From: Lasiodiplodia sp. COLG20 | Taxonomy: Eukaryota > Ascomycota > Dothideomycetes > Botryosphaeriales > Botryosphaeriaceae | Direction of reading: 5' to 3' | NCBI GenBank assembly: GCA_009801085.1 | Contig: VNWV01000002.1 | Span: 1,550,001-1,614,000 of the forward strand | DNA: 64,000 nt | In this document: one piece after another, positions 55,260-64,000 of the stretch | How positions within the stretch are numbered: the first letter of the stretch is position 1 | Layout of the letters: each line of letters opens with the position of its first letter | Translations under genes and position numbers: made by a program | Notes under the pieces: generated by a model | Database searches by the model: none | What the model saw: only the letters and a program-made list of their open reading frames with translations | What the model was told of the DNA's origin: nothing

Positions 55260-55815
55260 AGATTTGTTAGCGAGCCACGCCAAAAGGTGTGACCGATCGG
55301 TACTCATCACCCACGCGGAACGACGCTTCCCACGTGCATTTTCTCGTGCAATCGTTCCACCACCTATCGTCATTCCGTTTTAGGCAATCCTCGTAGTGTT
55401 GGCCTTCAAGATGCCCCCCAAGGCCACCAAGAAGCGCACGCAGAAGGCGTCCAAGGCCTCCACTATGCCCAAGCGACCTCGCAAGGCCCCGCGAGGCCTC
55501 ATGACGGCTACCCAGATAGCTCATGCGGTAAACCGATTCATCCTCACAGCTGGATATGCCGCCGCACCACCTGTCCGGTCCGTACCCTATGTCTATGTAG
55601 TTGAAAACGTCCTCCGAGATGCGGTCGGTTGTGATGCCGAATACATCTCGGAATATTTGGTGGGTGTTGTGGGCGTTGGATCGCAGGATACGACCCAGGA
55701 CGTGACCCAGCCACCTAATCTGGAAGCTCCTGGGACTCGTGGAGGTTCCTCCTGGGCCAGATCTACTGCCAGATACGCAGCAGAACGTCGCCGCCGGGCC
55801 TCATCCGCTTTACGC
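55260..55815 (+). repeat. Diverged duplicate module, copy B
   Basis: Partner of copy A. Its frame is longer: the ATG at 55410 opens 152 codons with a Lys/Arg/Pro-rich start (KKRTQKASKASTMPKRPRKA), the segment TATQIAHAVNRFILTAGYAA and a basic end (ARYAAERRRRASSALRQGLE), stopping at 55866. The composition suggests a DNA-binding protein; no domain is recognised. Confidence 0.75.
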
Positions 55816-56167
55816 CAAGGTCTAGAGCCCAAGAAGAAAAAGGATTTAGCGCATACCCTCACATAAAGGTTACGGCGGAGGACTTTCGTATCTGGGCAGA
55901 TGTCCTAATGAAGAATCAGCGCAATGTTACCGTCCATTGCCCGCCTGAGCAGCTGCTTATCCGTCAATGGGAGCTTCGCCGCGATCAAGAGGATGACAGC
56001 AAGTAGAGACAGAGGCCTCACCATAAAACGCTGTCTGGGTTCTCGTCGCCTGCGCCGGCCGCTCAAGTGCATATATACCCAAATTCTACGCCTGTGCCGC
56101 TGGAGGCTCTTATGTCGTCGCCTTTAGTGTTGTTGGGCAGGAAGAAGGATGAACAGTTGATGAGCTA

Positions 56168-56410
56168 TCGAGGTCCTGGGCGGCCGAAAGGCTCTGTCAA
56201 CAACACACCATCCGTGAGACGAGGCCCTGGGCGACCTCGGGCCTCGCTCATCAACCATTAGGAGGGTCGGGCGTCCCAGAAGCTCGGTCAATAACACACC
56301 AACCACGAGCCGTGGAGCCGAACGTCCTGAAAACACCGTCGACAAACCCCCATCAACCGTTAGAGGAACCAGGCGCACTAGGGCCTCTGTCGACAACACT
56401 CCATCTGCGA
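56168..56410 (+). repeat. About 51-bp minisatellite encoding AT-hook units, five copies
   Basis: Five degenerate units start at about 56168, 56220, 56261, 56310 and 56363. The first two encode RGPGRPKGSVNNTPS and RRGPGRPRASLIN, both with the GRP core of AT-hook minor-groove binders; later units drift (VGRPRSSVNNTPT). A TAG after unit 2 (56259) and frame changes break the array. It sits in the decayed region. Confidence 0.75.
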
Positions 56411-57053
56411 GCTGCCCCGGCAGTCAGTGACAGATGGCCGCAAGAACGCAATTACGCGGGCAGAGGAGCTGCTGCCGGACACTTGCAAGGATCTTGCGCA
56501 CCCGAGGAAGAGTAGTTCGTGGATCTTGGTATTAAGGAGGGTATCGCGGAGGAGGTTAGGGGGGAGTCGAAGATCTGGGCAATTAGGACGAGGTCTATTG
56601 AGGCCAACGGCACCCAGACATACATGCGGTTTCGAAGCTATAAGTTCGGCCTTACATGGTTCACGTACCAGTGCGCTAAATCTGAGACAGATAAAATATA
56701 TTAGTTCTCATGATGCTTACCCGCACACGCTTGCGATCGTTGCTGAAGTGTTCTGACACTTTCCCAAAAAAGAAAAAAATGTCTCGCAAAAAGGTGGCTC
56801 GTCGTTTACATCTGTTTGTCGGTGTTTTCCGGAGTAATAAGAAGTAGTGGCATCTTCAACCATGGTTGTTTGTCAACGCACGGATTAGCTGCTAACGCTT
56901 ACATTCAGGCACCAGCTTTTTGCCGCTTCTGACAGGATAGCCCCCACACTTGCAATGTGGTCATATTACTCGTGGCATAGCTGTCACTACCAGACTTCTA
57001 TCCTTAAATACTGCTATAATTTACACCTCCACATATTCACAGCAGCAGAACCA

Positions 57054-58292
57054 ATGGACCTCAACGCGGAAGAGAGCTCTCAGCAAACCGAGCAACAACC
57101 TCACCTCCCACATCCATCCACACCACCAACCCCACCCGCCATGGTGCCTCCCGAGTCCCTCCCCTCCCCCGGGCTGATCTCCCGCACACCATCACCTCCT
57201 GATCAGCCCCAAACCGCCTACACCGCCGCCCTCCCCCACAACGCCACCCACAGCCTCCTCCACCGCCTCCCCCTCGAACTCCTCACCCACCTAACAACTT
57301 ACTACTTCCCCTCCGCCGCCGACATCCTCGCCCTCCGCGCCACCAGCAACGACTTCCGCCACAACCCGCTCATCCCGGCCCCTCCCTTTCCTCCCTTCTC
57401 TTCTCCTACCACCACCACCACCACCACCACCCCTACTTTTTCCTCCTCCCACCGCGCCGCCCTAGCCGCATCCCGCGATTTCCGCGCCCGCCTCGCCCGC
57501 GACGACACCCGCCGCGCCTTCCTGCGCGCCTGCGCCGCCGAGCGCGCGGCGCTGCACTTGCGTCCGTGGCCGGCCGCGGCGGAGCGGCTGCGGGCGTGCG
57601 CGGGCTGCGTCGCGCACCACCCACGGCACTGGTTCAGCGCGGCGCAGTTAAGGGTCGATCCGGAGATGAGGCGGTGTCGGGGGACGGAGGGAGGGATGGG
57701 AGGGGAGAATGGGGGGACGCCGGTGTGTGCGCATGAGGTGGTTTCGTTCCACCAGGTCAGGGCGTTGCGGGAGGAAGCGAAGAGGAGGACGCCGGGGGAT
57801 TTTCGGTGGGGGTGTGGGAGGGAGGGGTGTGGGGGGGAGGTGGTGGTTCCGAGGAAGTGGAGGGATTTGGTTTGGGCGAGGAGGAGGGTGGAGGTGTGCG
57901 GGGTGGGGGGAGGAATGGGGGAGGGGATGAGGGTGGTTACGAGGGAGGTGGTGTGGGGGTGGCTGAGGGAGGCGGAGAGGGTGGATGGCGTGTTTGTGTG
58001 TCGGCATGTGAGGTTGGGGGTGCCGGAGTCGTTTGAGAGCGAGTGGGTGGGGTTGGGGAGGCAGGGGGATGCGGGCGAGGATGGGGGTGGTGGTGGTCGT
58101 GGCAAGATTTCGATACATCGGTGTCGGGTTCGTACGTGTAATGTGAAGGTGACGTTGAAGTGGACGCGGGCGGAGACGGGCAGCGGGGATGGGCCTGTGG
58201 TGGAGTTGGATATCTTGCGGTACTTTGGAGAGCTGGAGTCGCCGATTGAGGAACAGTGGTGTGCTCAGCTTCAGCATGCCGAGGAAAGATGA
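57054..58292 (+). CDS. F-box-like, Cys-containing protein, 412 aa
   Basis: Single exon. I choose ATG 57054 (context ACCAATGG) over an in-frame ATG at 56955, whose extra 33 residues look like translated leader. After a Pro/Gln-rich start, LLHRLPLELLTHLTTYYFPSA-ADILALRATSNDFRH (about residues 68-105) matches an F-box-like helix pattern (LPxEL...L...D...LR...). F-box proteins link substrates to SCF ubiquitin ligases. The rest contains spaced cysteines (RACAGCVAHHPRHWF, DPEMRRCRG, VCAHEV, WGCGREGCGG, VCRHVRLG, HRCRVRTC) that may bind zinc. A (ACC)n run at 57413-57430 encodes Thr8. Strong purine bias of the second half on the coding strand is notable. Substrate unknown. Confidence 0.75.
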   Translation: MDLNAEESSQQTEQQPHLPHPSTPPTPPAMVPPESLPSPGLISRTPSPPDQPQTAYTAALPHNATHSLLHRLPLELLTHLTTYYFPSAADILALRATSNDFRHNPLIPAPPFPPFSSPTTTTTTTTPTFSSSHRAALAASRDFRARLARDDTRRAFLRACAAERAALHLRPWPAAAERLRACAGCVAHHPRHWFSAAQLRVDPEMRRCRGTEGGMGGENGGTPVCAHEVVSFHQVRALREEAKRRTPGDFRWGCGREGCGGEVVVPRKWRDLVWARRRVEVCGVGGGMGEGMRVVTREVVWGWLREAERVDGVFVCRHVRLGVPESFESEWVGLGRQGDAGEDGGGGGRGKISIHRCRVRTCNVKVTLKWTRAETGSGDGPVVELDILRYFGELESPIEEQWCAQLQHAEER

Positions 58293-58553
58293 GGCAAAAT
58301 TTTCATAGCGAACTTTCTCAAGGGCAGCCAGTTCCATTCTCGTTTTAAGGAAAAAATCTTGTTCAATCGAACTACCACTACATCCTCGTGTACGATCAAG
58401 AACTGAAGGAATGTATCCATGCGAAAGCGATGATACCAATGTTGAAAAGGAGCGAGGAGAAAAAGTCAGCATGACGTCAGTGGAAATAAAGACTGAGGAA
58501 ATGGTAGATGTAGTCGCAGGCATCCATTATAGATTCAGCATCTATTATTTTGG

Positions 58554-61500
58554 TCAAGTGACTGGCTGCTGCATCGGTATCCCGGAGAACTGCTGCCCTA
58601 TCGGCTGAGATGGCTGCTGCGGCTGCTGCGGCTGCTGCTGCTGCTGCTGCTGATTGATGGCTGCAAAGTCAGGCTGATTCTGATACTGTGCTTGAATCGG
58701 TTGGTTGGATTGCTGTGGCGTAGCTTGTGGGGCTTGTTGGCTGTACTGATGCTGAAATGTTGGTGCTTGTGACTGCATTTGCTGCTGAGGTTGGAAATGC
58801 ATAGGCTGAGGTTGCATAGATGGTTGCGTACTGTATCCGGTAGCCTGGTTGAACGGTTGCGCCATGTTTGTCGTCATGTACGCAGTTGGCTGTTGTGGTT
58901 GTCCCTGCATGCCCATGAAATTCATTGGTCGTTGGGGGCTGATGCCAAATGTCGATTGTGGATAGTTGGCAGAGGGGAAGAGCTGTTGAGTTGGCTGGGC
59001 GACCATTGTTGCCGGGACGTAGACGAAGTCATCCCTCCGTACCATTTGCATCCGGTTGAAATCGGCATCGGAATGTCCCTGCTTCGTCCTCCAGATGTAG
59101 TTGCTGAACTTGTCTGATACATCAAAAACATTTCGGAAATATGACGTATCGAGCTTGATAACCTCCCCCGAACAGGTATGAAATCCCGCAAGAGCTACGG
59201 CGCTTTGGAAGGCATTCCTGATTTGCCGACCGTTCCAGACAGGTCCAGATTCAGGTTTGCTCTGCATGTCAAAAGTTTGCTGAGCAAAGTCCATGAGCTC
59301 GGCCTCATTCACTTGAATCCCAGCACCCGCAGCCCTTTTGATATGGGCTTGCCAGATTTTGATAGTTTGCCATCTCTCCAGTGGTGGGTAATAGAGAGAC
59401 ATGTGGATACGAGACTTGAAAGCTTCATCGAAAACGCCGACCCGGTTAGTAGTCAGAAACAGCACGCCTTCATAGTACTCTAGAGTACGGAGGAAAACTG
59501 CATAGTCAAGTCAGCAAACAAGTACTTAGCCTCAACTATCTGATAAGGGGAAATTACCAGATACGAGGGCGTTTCTACCCATGTCGGTGACCGTTCGCTG
59601 GGCAAGGAAGATGTCAGATTCGTCGAGAAGCAGGATACAACCCCAGGCTTGAGCCAGCCTGAAGACTTCTTGCAACTTTGTCTCGACCTCGCCGGGAGTG
59701 AGACCAAGATCACCTGCAATGCATAATCAGTCATGTCTTTGGTTTTATCAAAGTAATGAATCTGTACGTACCACAGGTGATTGGAAGCAGGGGCCTTCCA
59801 CTACTCTGAGCAGCACATTCTATCACACGAATAATTTAGTATACCATCTCGTTACTTGGGCTACATGATCTGTTCCTTACCAGCAGTAGAAGTCTTTCCG
59901 ACTCCAGGAACGCCATGTAGTAGGATTATCACACCCTTGCCTGTATGTCCATTAAAGACGATTCTATAAGTGGGGCAACTAAGATACTTACCTTTGTCTC
60001 TTACCAAATCGAACTGCAATCCCTTGGATTTGTCTGTAGAGAAGTGTGAAGTAATAAGTGATTGGACAAGCTCCTTGTGGCCTGTTGGAAGCTCTAGGTT
60101 ATTCCAAGGTTCCTTACGGGCCTCGGGGATCGTGAGACGCTCGTTCCCGTCAAATTCTTTGCCTATCTGTAAACAGGCTTTGCAAACCAGCGTTAGTTCT
60201 TTTTTGACCTTTAACTTTTTTCCGGTGATGAAACATACCCCATCGACGACTCCTCAAGACGAAGGCAAAAACTCTATCAGGCAAAAGCAACAGGTCGTCT
60301 TCCTCCTCTGGTCCAGTCCCGGGAGTTTCCCATCGGCGGAACTTGCGGGTCTCAGTTTCAAGAAAGTCATTCGTCATGGCCTTGTCCCACTTCTCATCTT
60401 TGTCTATGCCGCCGTCACCTCTTTCCTCCACTTCCATTGCATGGAGGTTGGGTTCACTCCCACTAGGACGCCACCAAGGCACTTCTTGGAGTGCGCGCGC
60501 GAAGTCCACAATGACCTCGCTGTCGATTCTCTCCGAGTGATGCGACGTACTCTTTGCGGCACTATCCTCAAGATCACTCAACTTCAACCCGTTGGGAGTC
60601 AAGTAGTGACTCCGGCCGCTGTACTGTCGATGCGCTGCCTTCTTCGTGAGAGCCATGAACTGTCGACCGCGCTCAATGAGTGCAGCTCTGTTCACGAGTT
60701 TCAAGTCTCGCTCGGCTACAGATAAAGGTATGATCGAAAGCGTCTTGGTGGACTGCATACCTTCGAATTCGGTAAGCCTGAACTGACGATACGTCTGCAC
60801 ATAGCGAGTGCCATCGTAGTCGAGATGATAGCAATCGAGGACGAAAGGGGTGAACGTTGTGCGGAACTCTCTGTCTGAGATTGCGGCAGGTCGCGAAATG
60901 TATCTGCGCCCTCCGGTCCTCTGGACGACTCTCCAAATCTTCTGGGGGATGTTGTGGTCTTTGCAGTAAATAAGAGATCCTTGTGGAAATAGGAACCACA
61001 AATCCGCGAACCGCACTTGCTCAGGTCCTTGCTCGAGCCGGACTTTCTCCGGTATGAGAATGGTATCCATGAATTCGATCAAACATCGACAGTCGTTGAT
61101 GAGACCGGTCAACTCCGGCAGCGTCATGCTGGCCTCGTTGAAGCTGCCTGCGCCCTCATCAGGAAACGGACTTTTGTTGAACTCTTCGAGATATGTTTCT
61201 TCATCCACGTCTTTGATTCTTCGGCGCGCTTGTTCGAATTGCGTGATTTGACTGCGAATTTTTCCGTCCAAATAGAAGAGCATTTTGAAAGGACGAAGGA
61301 TGGTGAACGGGCCAGTGCCGGAGTAAGAAAGATCGCCGCCGTTTAATCCATAGTCAAGGAGTCTTAGAAGTCGCAATGAGCTGATCCTGATCCGTTCCGG
61401 GAGCTTCTCAGGAGCTGTGTGTACGACTTCGGCCTTCGAAGTCGTAGTCGTAGCCAATCCCTGGTCGGCCTCGCTATCGGATCGGAGCACATCAGCAGTC

Positions 61501-62160
61501 GATGGTTCGTTGGATGGGATATCGATGGCAAAGTGCTCAGTAGGCGGGTCATTGAGTTCGTTACTCAGCTCCTTCCAAGGGAGGAAATTGAGACGTGGAA
61601 TCGAGAAGCGCTGGTCCCGTTCAAAACCACTCTCCGAACCTGAATCGGATTCCTCTGGCCCCTTTTTGCGAAGCTCTTTTAGTGCATCTGAGATAAGAGA
61701 TTTCATCTGCACTAAGAATGCGTGATTGTCCCTCATCCTGATGCGGAGATCTTCGACTTCCTCGCGCCAGTTGTATGTGGCCACCTCATGCATTCTCTCG
61801 GCCTTCTCGATGTCTTTTTGGTATCGGCAGATGGCCTCCTCGGTAAATCCAAACCAGTGTTTGAGTTTCTCTTCGACCACAGGCTCCTCAGTGCCATCTG
61901 ATTTCTCCGGCTGATCATTTTGCGTGTCTTGGGCTTGTGGGGGAACATCTTCTTGTTCAACATGGAGTATTAAACTATAGGCTTCCTGAGGGGTAGGAGA
62001 GGATTCGGCGGCGGTTATGCGGCCTTCGCCTTCATTATGCTAGTTTCGAGAGTCAATGGGATGAGAATTTACAGTTATGTGTTGATAGTTAACACACCTC
62101 TGCTGACCCACTATTAGCATGTCCATCTGCGGTGTTTCGTGCCGCATCTCCATAGTCCAT
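58554..62160 (-). CDS. Fungal AAA+ ATPase with DUF7025-type N-terminal region, 1085 aa
   Basis: Exons: 62160-62098, 62039-60239, 60177-59992, 59940-59881, 59819-59772, 59713-59558, 59497-58554 (3258 nt, six introns of 51-61 bp). N-terminal acidic region, a coiled-coil-like helix (EAICRYQKDIEKAERMHEVA), then the DUF7025-like domain (FADLWFLFPQGSLIYCKDH ... FVLDCYHLDYDGTRYV). AAA core: Walker A GVPGVGKT (residues 693-700), Walker B CILLLDESDIF (Asp750-Glu751), sensor-1 LFLTTNRV and the arginine-finger region FDEAFKSRIH, followed by the AAA lid. The tail is Gln/Pro/Met-rich (NQQQQQQQPQQPQQP) and probably disordered. The family is expanded in ascomycetes; its cellular role is not established. Divergent from the gene at 63216. 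Confidence 0.92.
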
Positions 62161-63215
62161 GGTCGGCGGCAGCGTCACAACGATGAGGCTGTAGTGTGGT
62201 ATTTTAACTTCAAGGCGTTGTTCGGGTAATGAATTGGTTGCGACGATGTTGATAGTCGATGGCGGAACTCTGTAGCATGGAGTGTTAAATGCGATCGGCA
62301 GCCCTCTTCTTAAATCCTGTAAAGATAAGTCAGAGATTTACTTATCGACTGGAAGATACGATGATTTGGAAGGCTGAGATGCAATGTTGTGGAGGGACCC
62401 AGTTTCCGCCCCCAACTCGGTCCACGTGCATGGGTATTTGCTATCCTACTACCGTCCTAGGCCCATTTCTGCCATCGACCCATTCATGCAGGTCACCAAT
62501 CATCTTTTCCAGACGAGTCAAATATGCACTGGTCAAATTTCTTCTGATATAGACATCAATTTGACGGGCAAATGTTAGAAGCCAGATACAACGGACACGC
62601 TGTAATTTGTCTAAATGCGTGGATTGCAGAAGTTTCTTTAGGACGGTATTTGAAAATAATAGTGTAGTAGATTAAAGACGACACTTTTGCTCAGTAATCA
62701 AGATCGAGCTTTCAACTCCAGCTAAGCTGTCTACCCCACCGTTATGCACATCTAAGGCTGCCAGCAAATGCTTTAGCGTCACTCGCATTTTAGCACCATA
62801 TCGGGATTAAACGTGTCGCTTCTAAGGCTGCAACATGACTGCTGTACATATTGTGGGTACATCGCTAAGCGCACTAAACTGCTTAGTATACTGCTTTTTA
62901 TCTCAGGTGGAAACGTGGTGGGGTATAACTGGAAAATGCAAGGGAAGTTAAGCGAAATATTGCTTCGTGTAACACAGCCTAGTCCAGAGCTGAACATGAG
63001 CAAATTTTGATGGACTCCACTTACCACATTATCGGAACAGGTTCAGCTAGCCACAATTTAGATATTTCAGCCCATCGTGGTTAAACTTTAGCTTCAATGC
63101 TCTTCGGTGCGTGCACATGCTGTTGCACGGTCCCCGGCGCGCCATAAGTATCAAGTTTGGCAGCAGAAACCAGCCTAGACAGACTTGAATCTACAGATAC
63201 ACACAGCCGTTGACG
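62161..63215. promoter_or_regulatory. Divergent spacer between AAA ATPase and DUF7708-like gene
   Basis: 1055 bp head to head. Moderately AT-rich; no repeat, RNA gene or recognisable binding site noticed. Confidence 0.45.
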
Positions 63216-64000
63216 ATGTCTAAGGATCAATCTCTGCAACCGCTCGATAGTACGAGCCGTTGGATTGTTCACAATGCCCCGAAGGTTGATCTGGCCTGGG
63301 ATTTTCAACAGATCATTGAGAAGAGGCGGCCCCCACCTTCTTCCTTAAAGTAAGAATTTTTGTTAAGGATATTCTATGTAATCGACTGACCTATTCAAGT
63401 CTCGAGAACAGGAAAACTCGGTTCAATAAGTTCATGAGCCAGTATTTTTCTCGATGTAAGGACAAAGAGGCTCACAGAATCTTCCAAACAGCCAACACAT
63501 GGGAGGCTGTCCGAAAAGAGGCCGAGTTGGCATTGGATAATTACGAAAATCGGGGCAAGTCATGGCGAAACCCACTCCGAAGATCAATGAGGCTGGTTGG
63601 CGGGGTGTCTTCCCGTCTCGAATTTTTGACGGTACTTATTCCCAGCGGGGATTATCTGGGCGTCCTTTGTGGCGGCCTGACGCTGATTTACAATGTGAGT
63701 AGAGACCTGCTGAAAGATTCCTAGCGACACTCAAAGACTCACAATTACCCTAGGCTGCAAATCGGCAACGTGAACTGACGGCGCTTATTGTTGAGTCTCT
63801 GGGTACCTTGACAGAGGAAATGAACCATGCCCAATCGTATATTCTCGACTATGCTTGGAATCCAGAGCTCTTGCGGGCTGCAGATGATCTCTACATTGCT
63901 ATCCTCGATGCCATCGAGGCAATCGTAGAATGGATAGCAAAATCCCAAGGACGTACGTTCATCTTGACAGCTCCTTCGTGACAGCATACACTGATTGGTA
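63216..64000 (+). CDS. DUF7708-like N-terminal domain protein, 3' end cut by window edge
   Basis: Exons so far: 63216-63349, 63400-63694, 63754-63952; a GTACGT donor at 63953 opens an intron that runs to the window end. First ATG in frame at 63216. The sequence RLEFLTVLIPSGDYLGVLCGGLTLIYN|AANRQREL, spanning the second splice, fits the domain placed at the front of many fungal STAND/NACHT-type proteins and of shorter proteins (Pfam DUF7708, by recollection). It is followed by SLGTLTEEMNHAQSYIL and LYIAILDAIEAIVEWI helices, as usual for that domain. Whether a NACHT/NB-ARC NTPase and repeats follow lies beyond the window. Such proteins are candidates for fungal innate recognition. Confidence 0.75.

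Larger units (their letters stand above)
52808..56900 (+). pseudogene. Decayed region: duplicated module, SNF2 ATPase fragments, AT-hook gene
   Basis: No frame is long, yet several consecutive + strand pieces are clearly protein-derived. Order: module copy A (52813-53375); an open frame to 53836 (DPLEIWYLLKIFSRMDN); SNF2 ATPase pieces (53950-55070); module copy B (55260-55815) with an open frame of 156 codons at most (55399-55866), 153 from its ATG at 55410 (MPPKATKKRTQKASKAS); a further piece (FRIWADVLMKNQRNVTVHCPP) and AT-hooks to 56410; a last open piece to 56701. Nonsense codons interrupt frames at 54357, 54922, 56004 and 56259. Either a mobile or lineage-specific gene family in decay, or a multi-intron gene that I cannot assemble; the in-motif stops favour decay. 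Confidence 0.65.

Noticed and set aside
1..64000. CRISPR arrays, bacterial operons or prophage features
   Set aside because: The DNA is fungal nuclear with spliceosomal introns; no spaced identical repeats occur.

Overview
The window is nuclear DNA of a filamentous ascomycete (Pezizomycotina). The evidence is short spliceosomal introns (about 50-150 bp, GT/AG ends, CTAAC-type branch sites), compact genes on both strands with 0.3-3 kb spacers, and fungus-specific families: a HET-domain protein, a Zn(II)2Cys6 factor, a fungal rhodopsin-fold (PTH11-like) membrane protein, Pfa5 palmitoyltransferase and a DUF7025-type AAA ATPase. Dothideomycetes is my best guess, but only an impression. There are no rRNA genes, no tRNA gene I would defend, and no CRISPR array. 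Most genes below were assembled exon by exon; for the multi-exon models that are complete in the window, the exon lengths sum to a whole number of codons, which is a strong internal check. The exception is the N2227 methyltransferase, whose first splice I could not fix.

Left part (1-17.3 kb): a secreted type-B carboxylesterase cut by the left edge (-), a HET-domain protein (-), a six-exon ZIP zinc transporter (-), a zinc alcohol dehydrogenase (-), a small Zn2Cys6 protein (+) and a phytanoyl-CoA-dioxygenase-like enzyme (-). Middle (17.3-32.5 kb): a decayed non-LTR retrotransposon tail, an N2227/carnosine-methyltransferase-like gene (+), a ten-exon MFS transporter of the anion:cation symporter type containing a 14-nt exon (-), an Ecm4-type glutathionyl-hydroquinone reductase (-), a secreted metallophosphoesterase/5'-nucleotidase (-), an AhpD/CMD-like protein (-), and the divergent pair Pfa5 (-) and Coa5/Pet191 (+).

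Right part (32.5-64 kb): a protein with a duplicated Cys-rich motif (-), a Tgl1-like steryl ester hydrolase (+), a GST (+), a MARVEL-like membrane protein (+), a secreted haem peroxidase fused to a PAN-like domain (-), a two-exon protein of unknown function (-), a PTH11-like protein (-), and then about 4 kb (52.8-56.9 kb) of decayed genes. That stretch holds two diverged copies of one module, pieces of an SNF2-family ATPase with nonsense codons, and a minisatellite encoding AT-hooks. It is followed by an F-box-like protein (+), an AAA ATPase (-) and, divergent from it, the start of a gene with a DUF7708-like domain (+) that runs off the right edge.

There is no biosynthetic gene cluster: the neighbours look functionally unrelated (lipid, redox, transport, membrane trafficking). 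The most unusual material is (i) the 52.8-56.9 kb decayed SNF2/AT-hook region with its internal duplication, (ii) three unrelated introns that each carry a T17 tract just after the 5' splice site, (iii) the 14-nt exon, (iv) the twin Cys-rich motif protein, and (v) two glutathione enzymes that both have a presequence-like N-terminus followed by an internal ATG.
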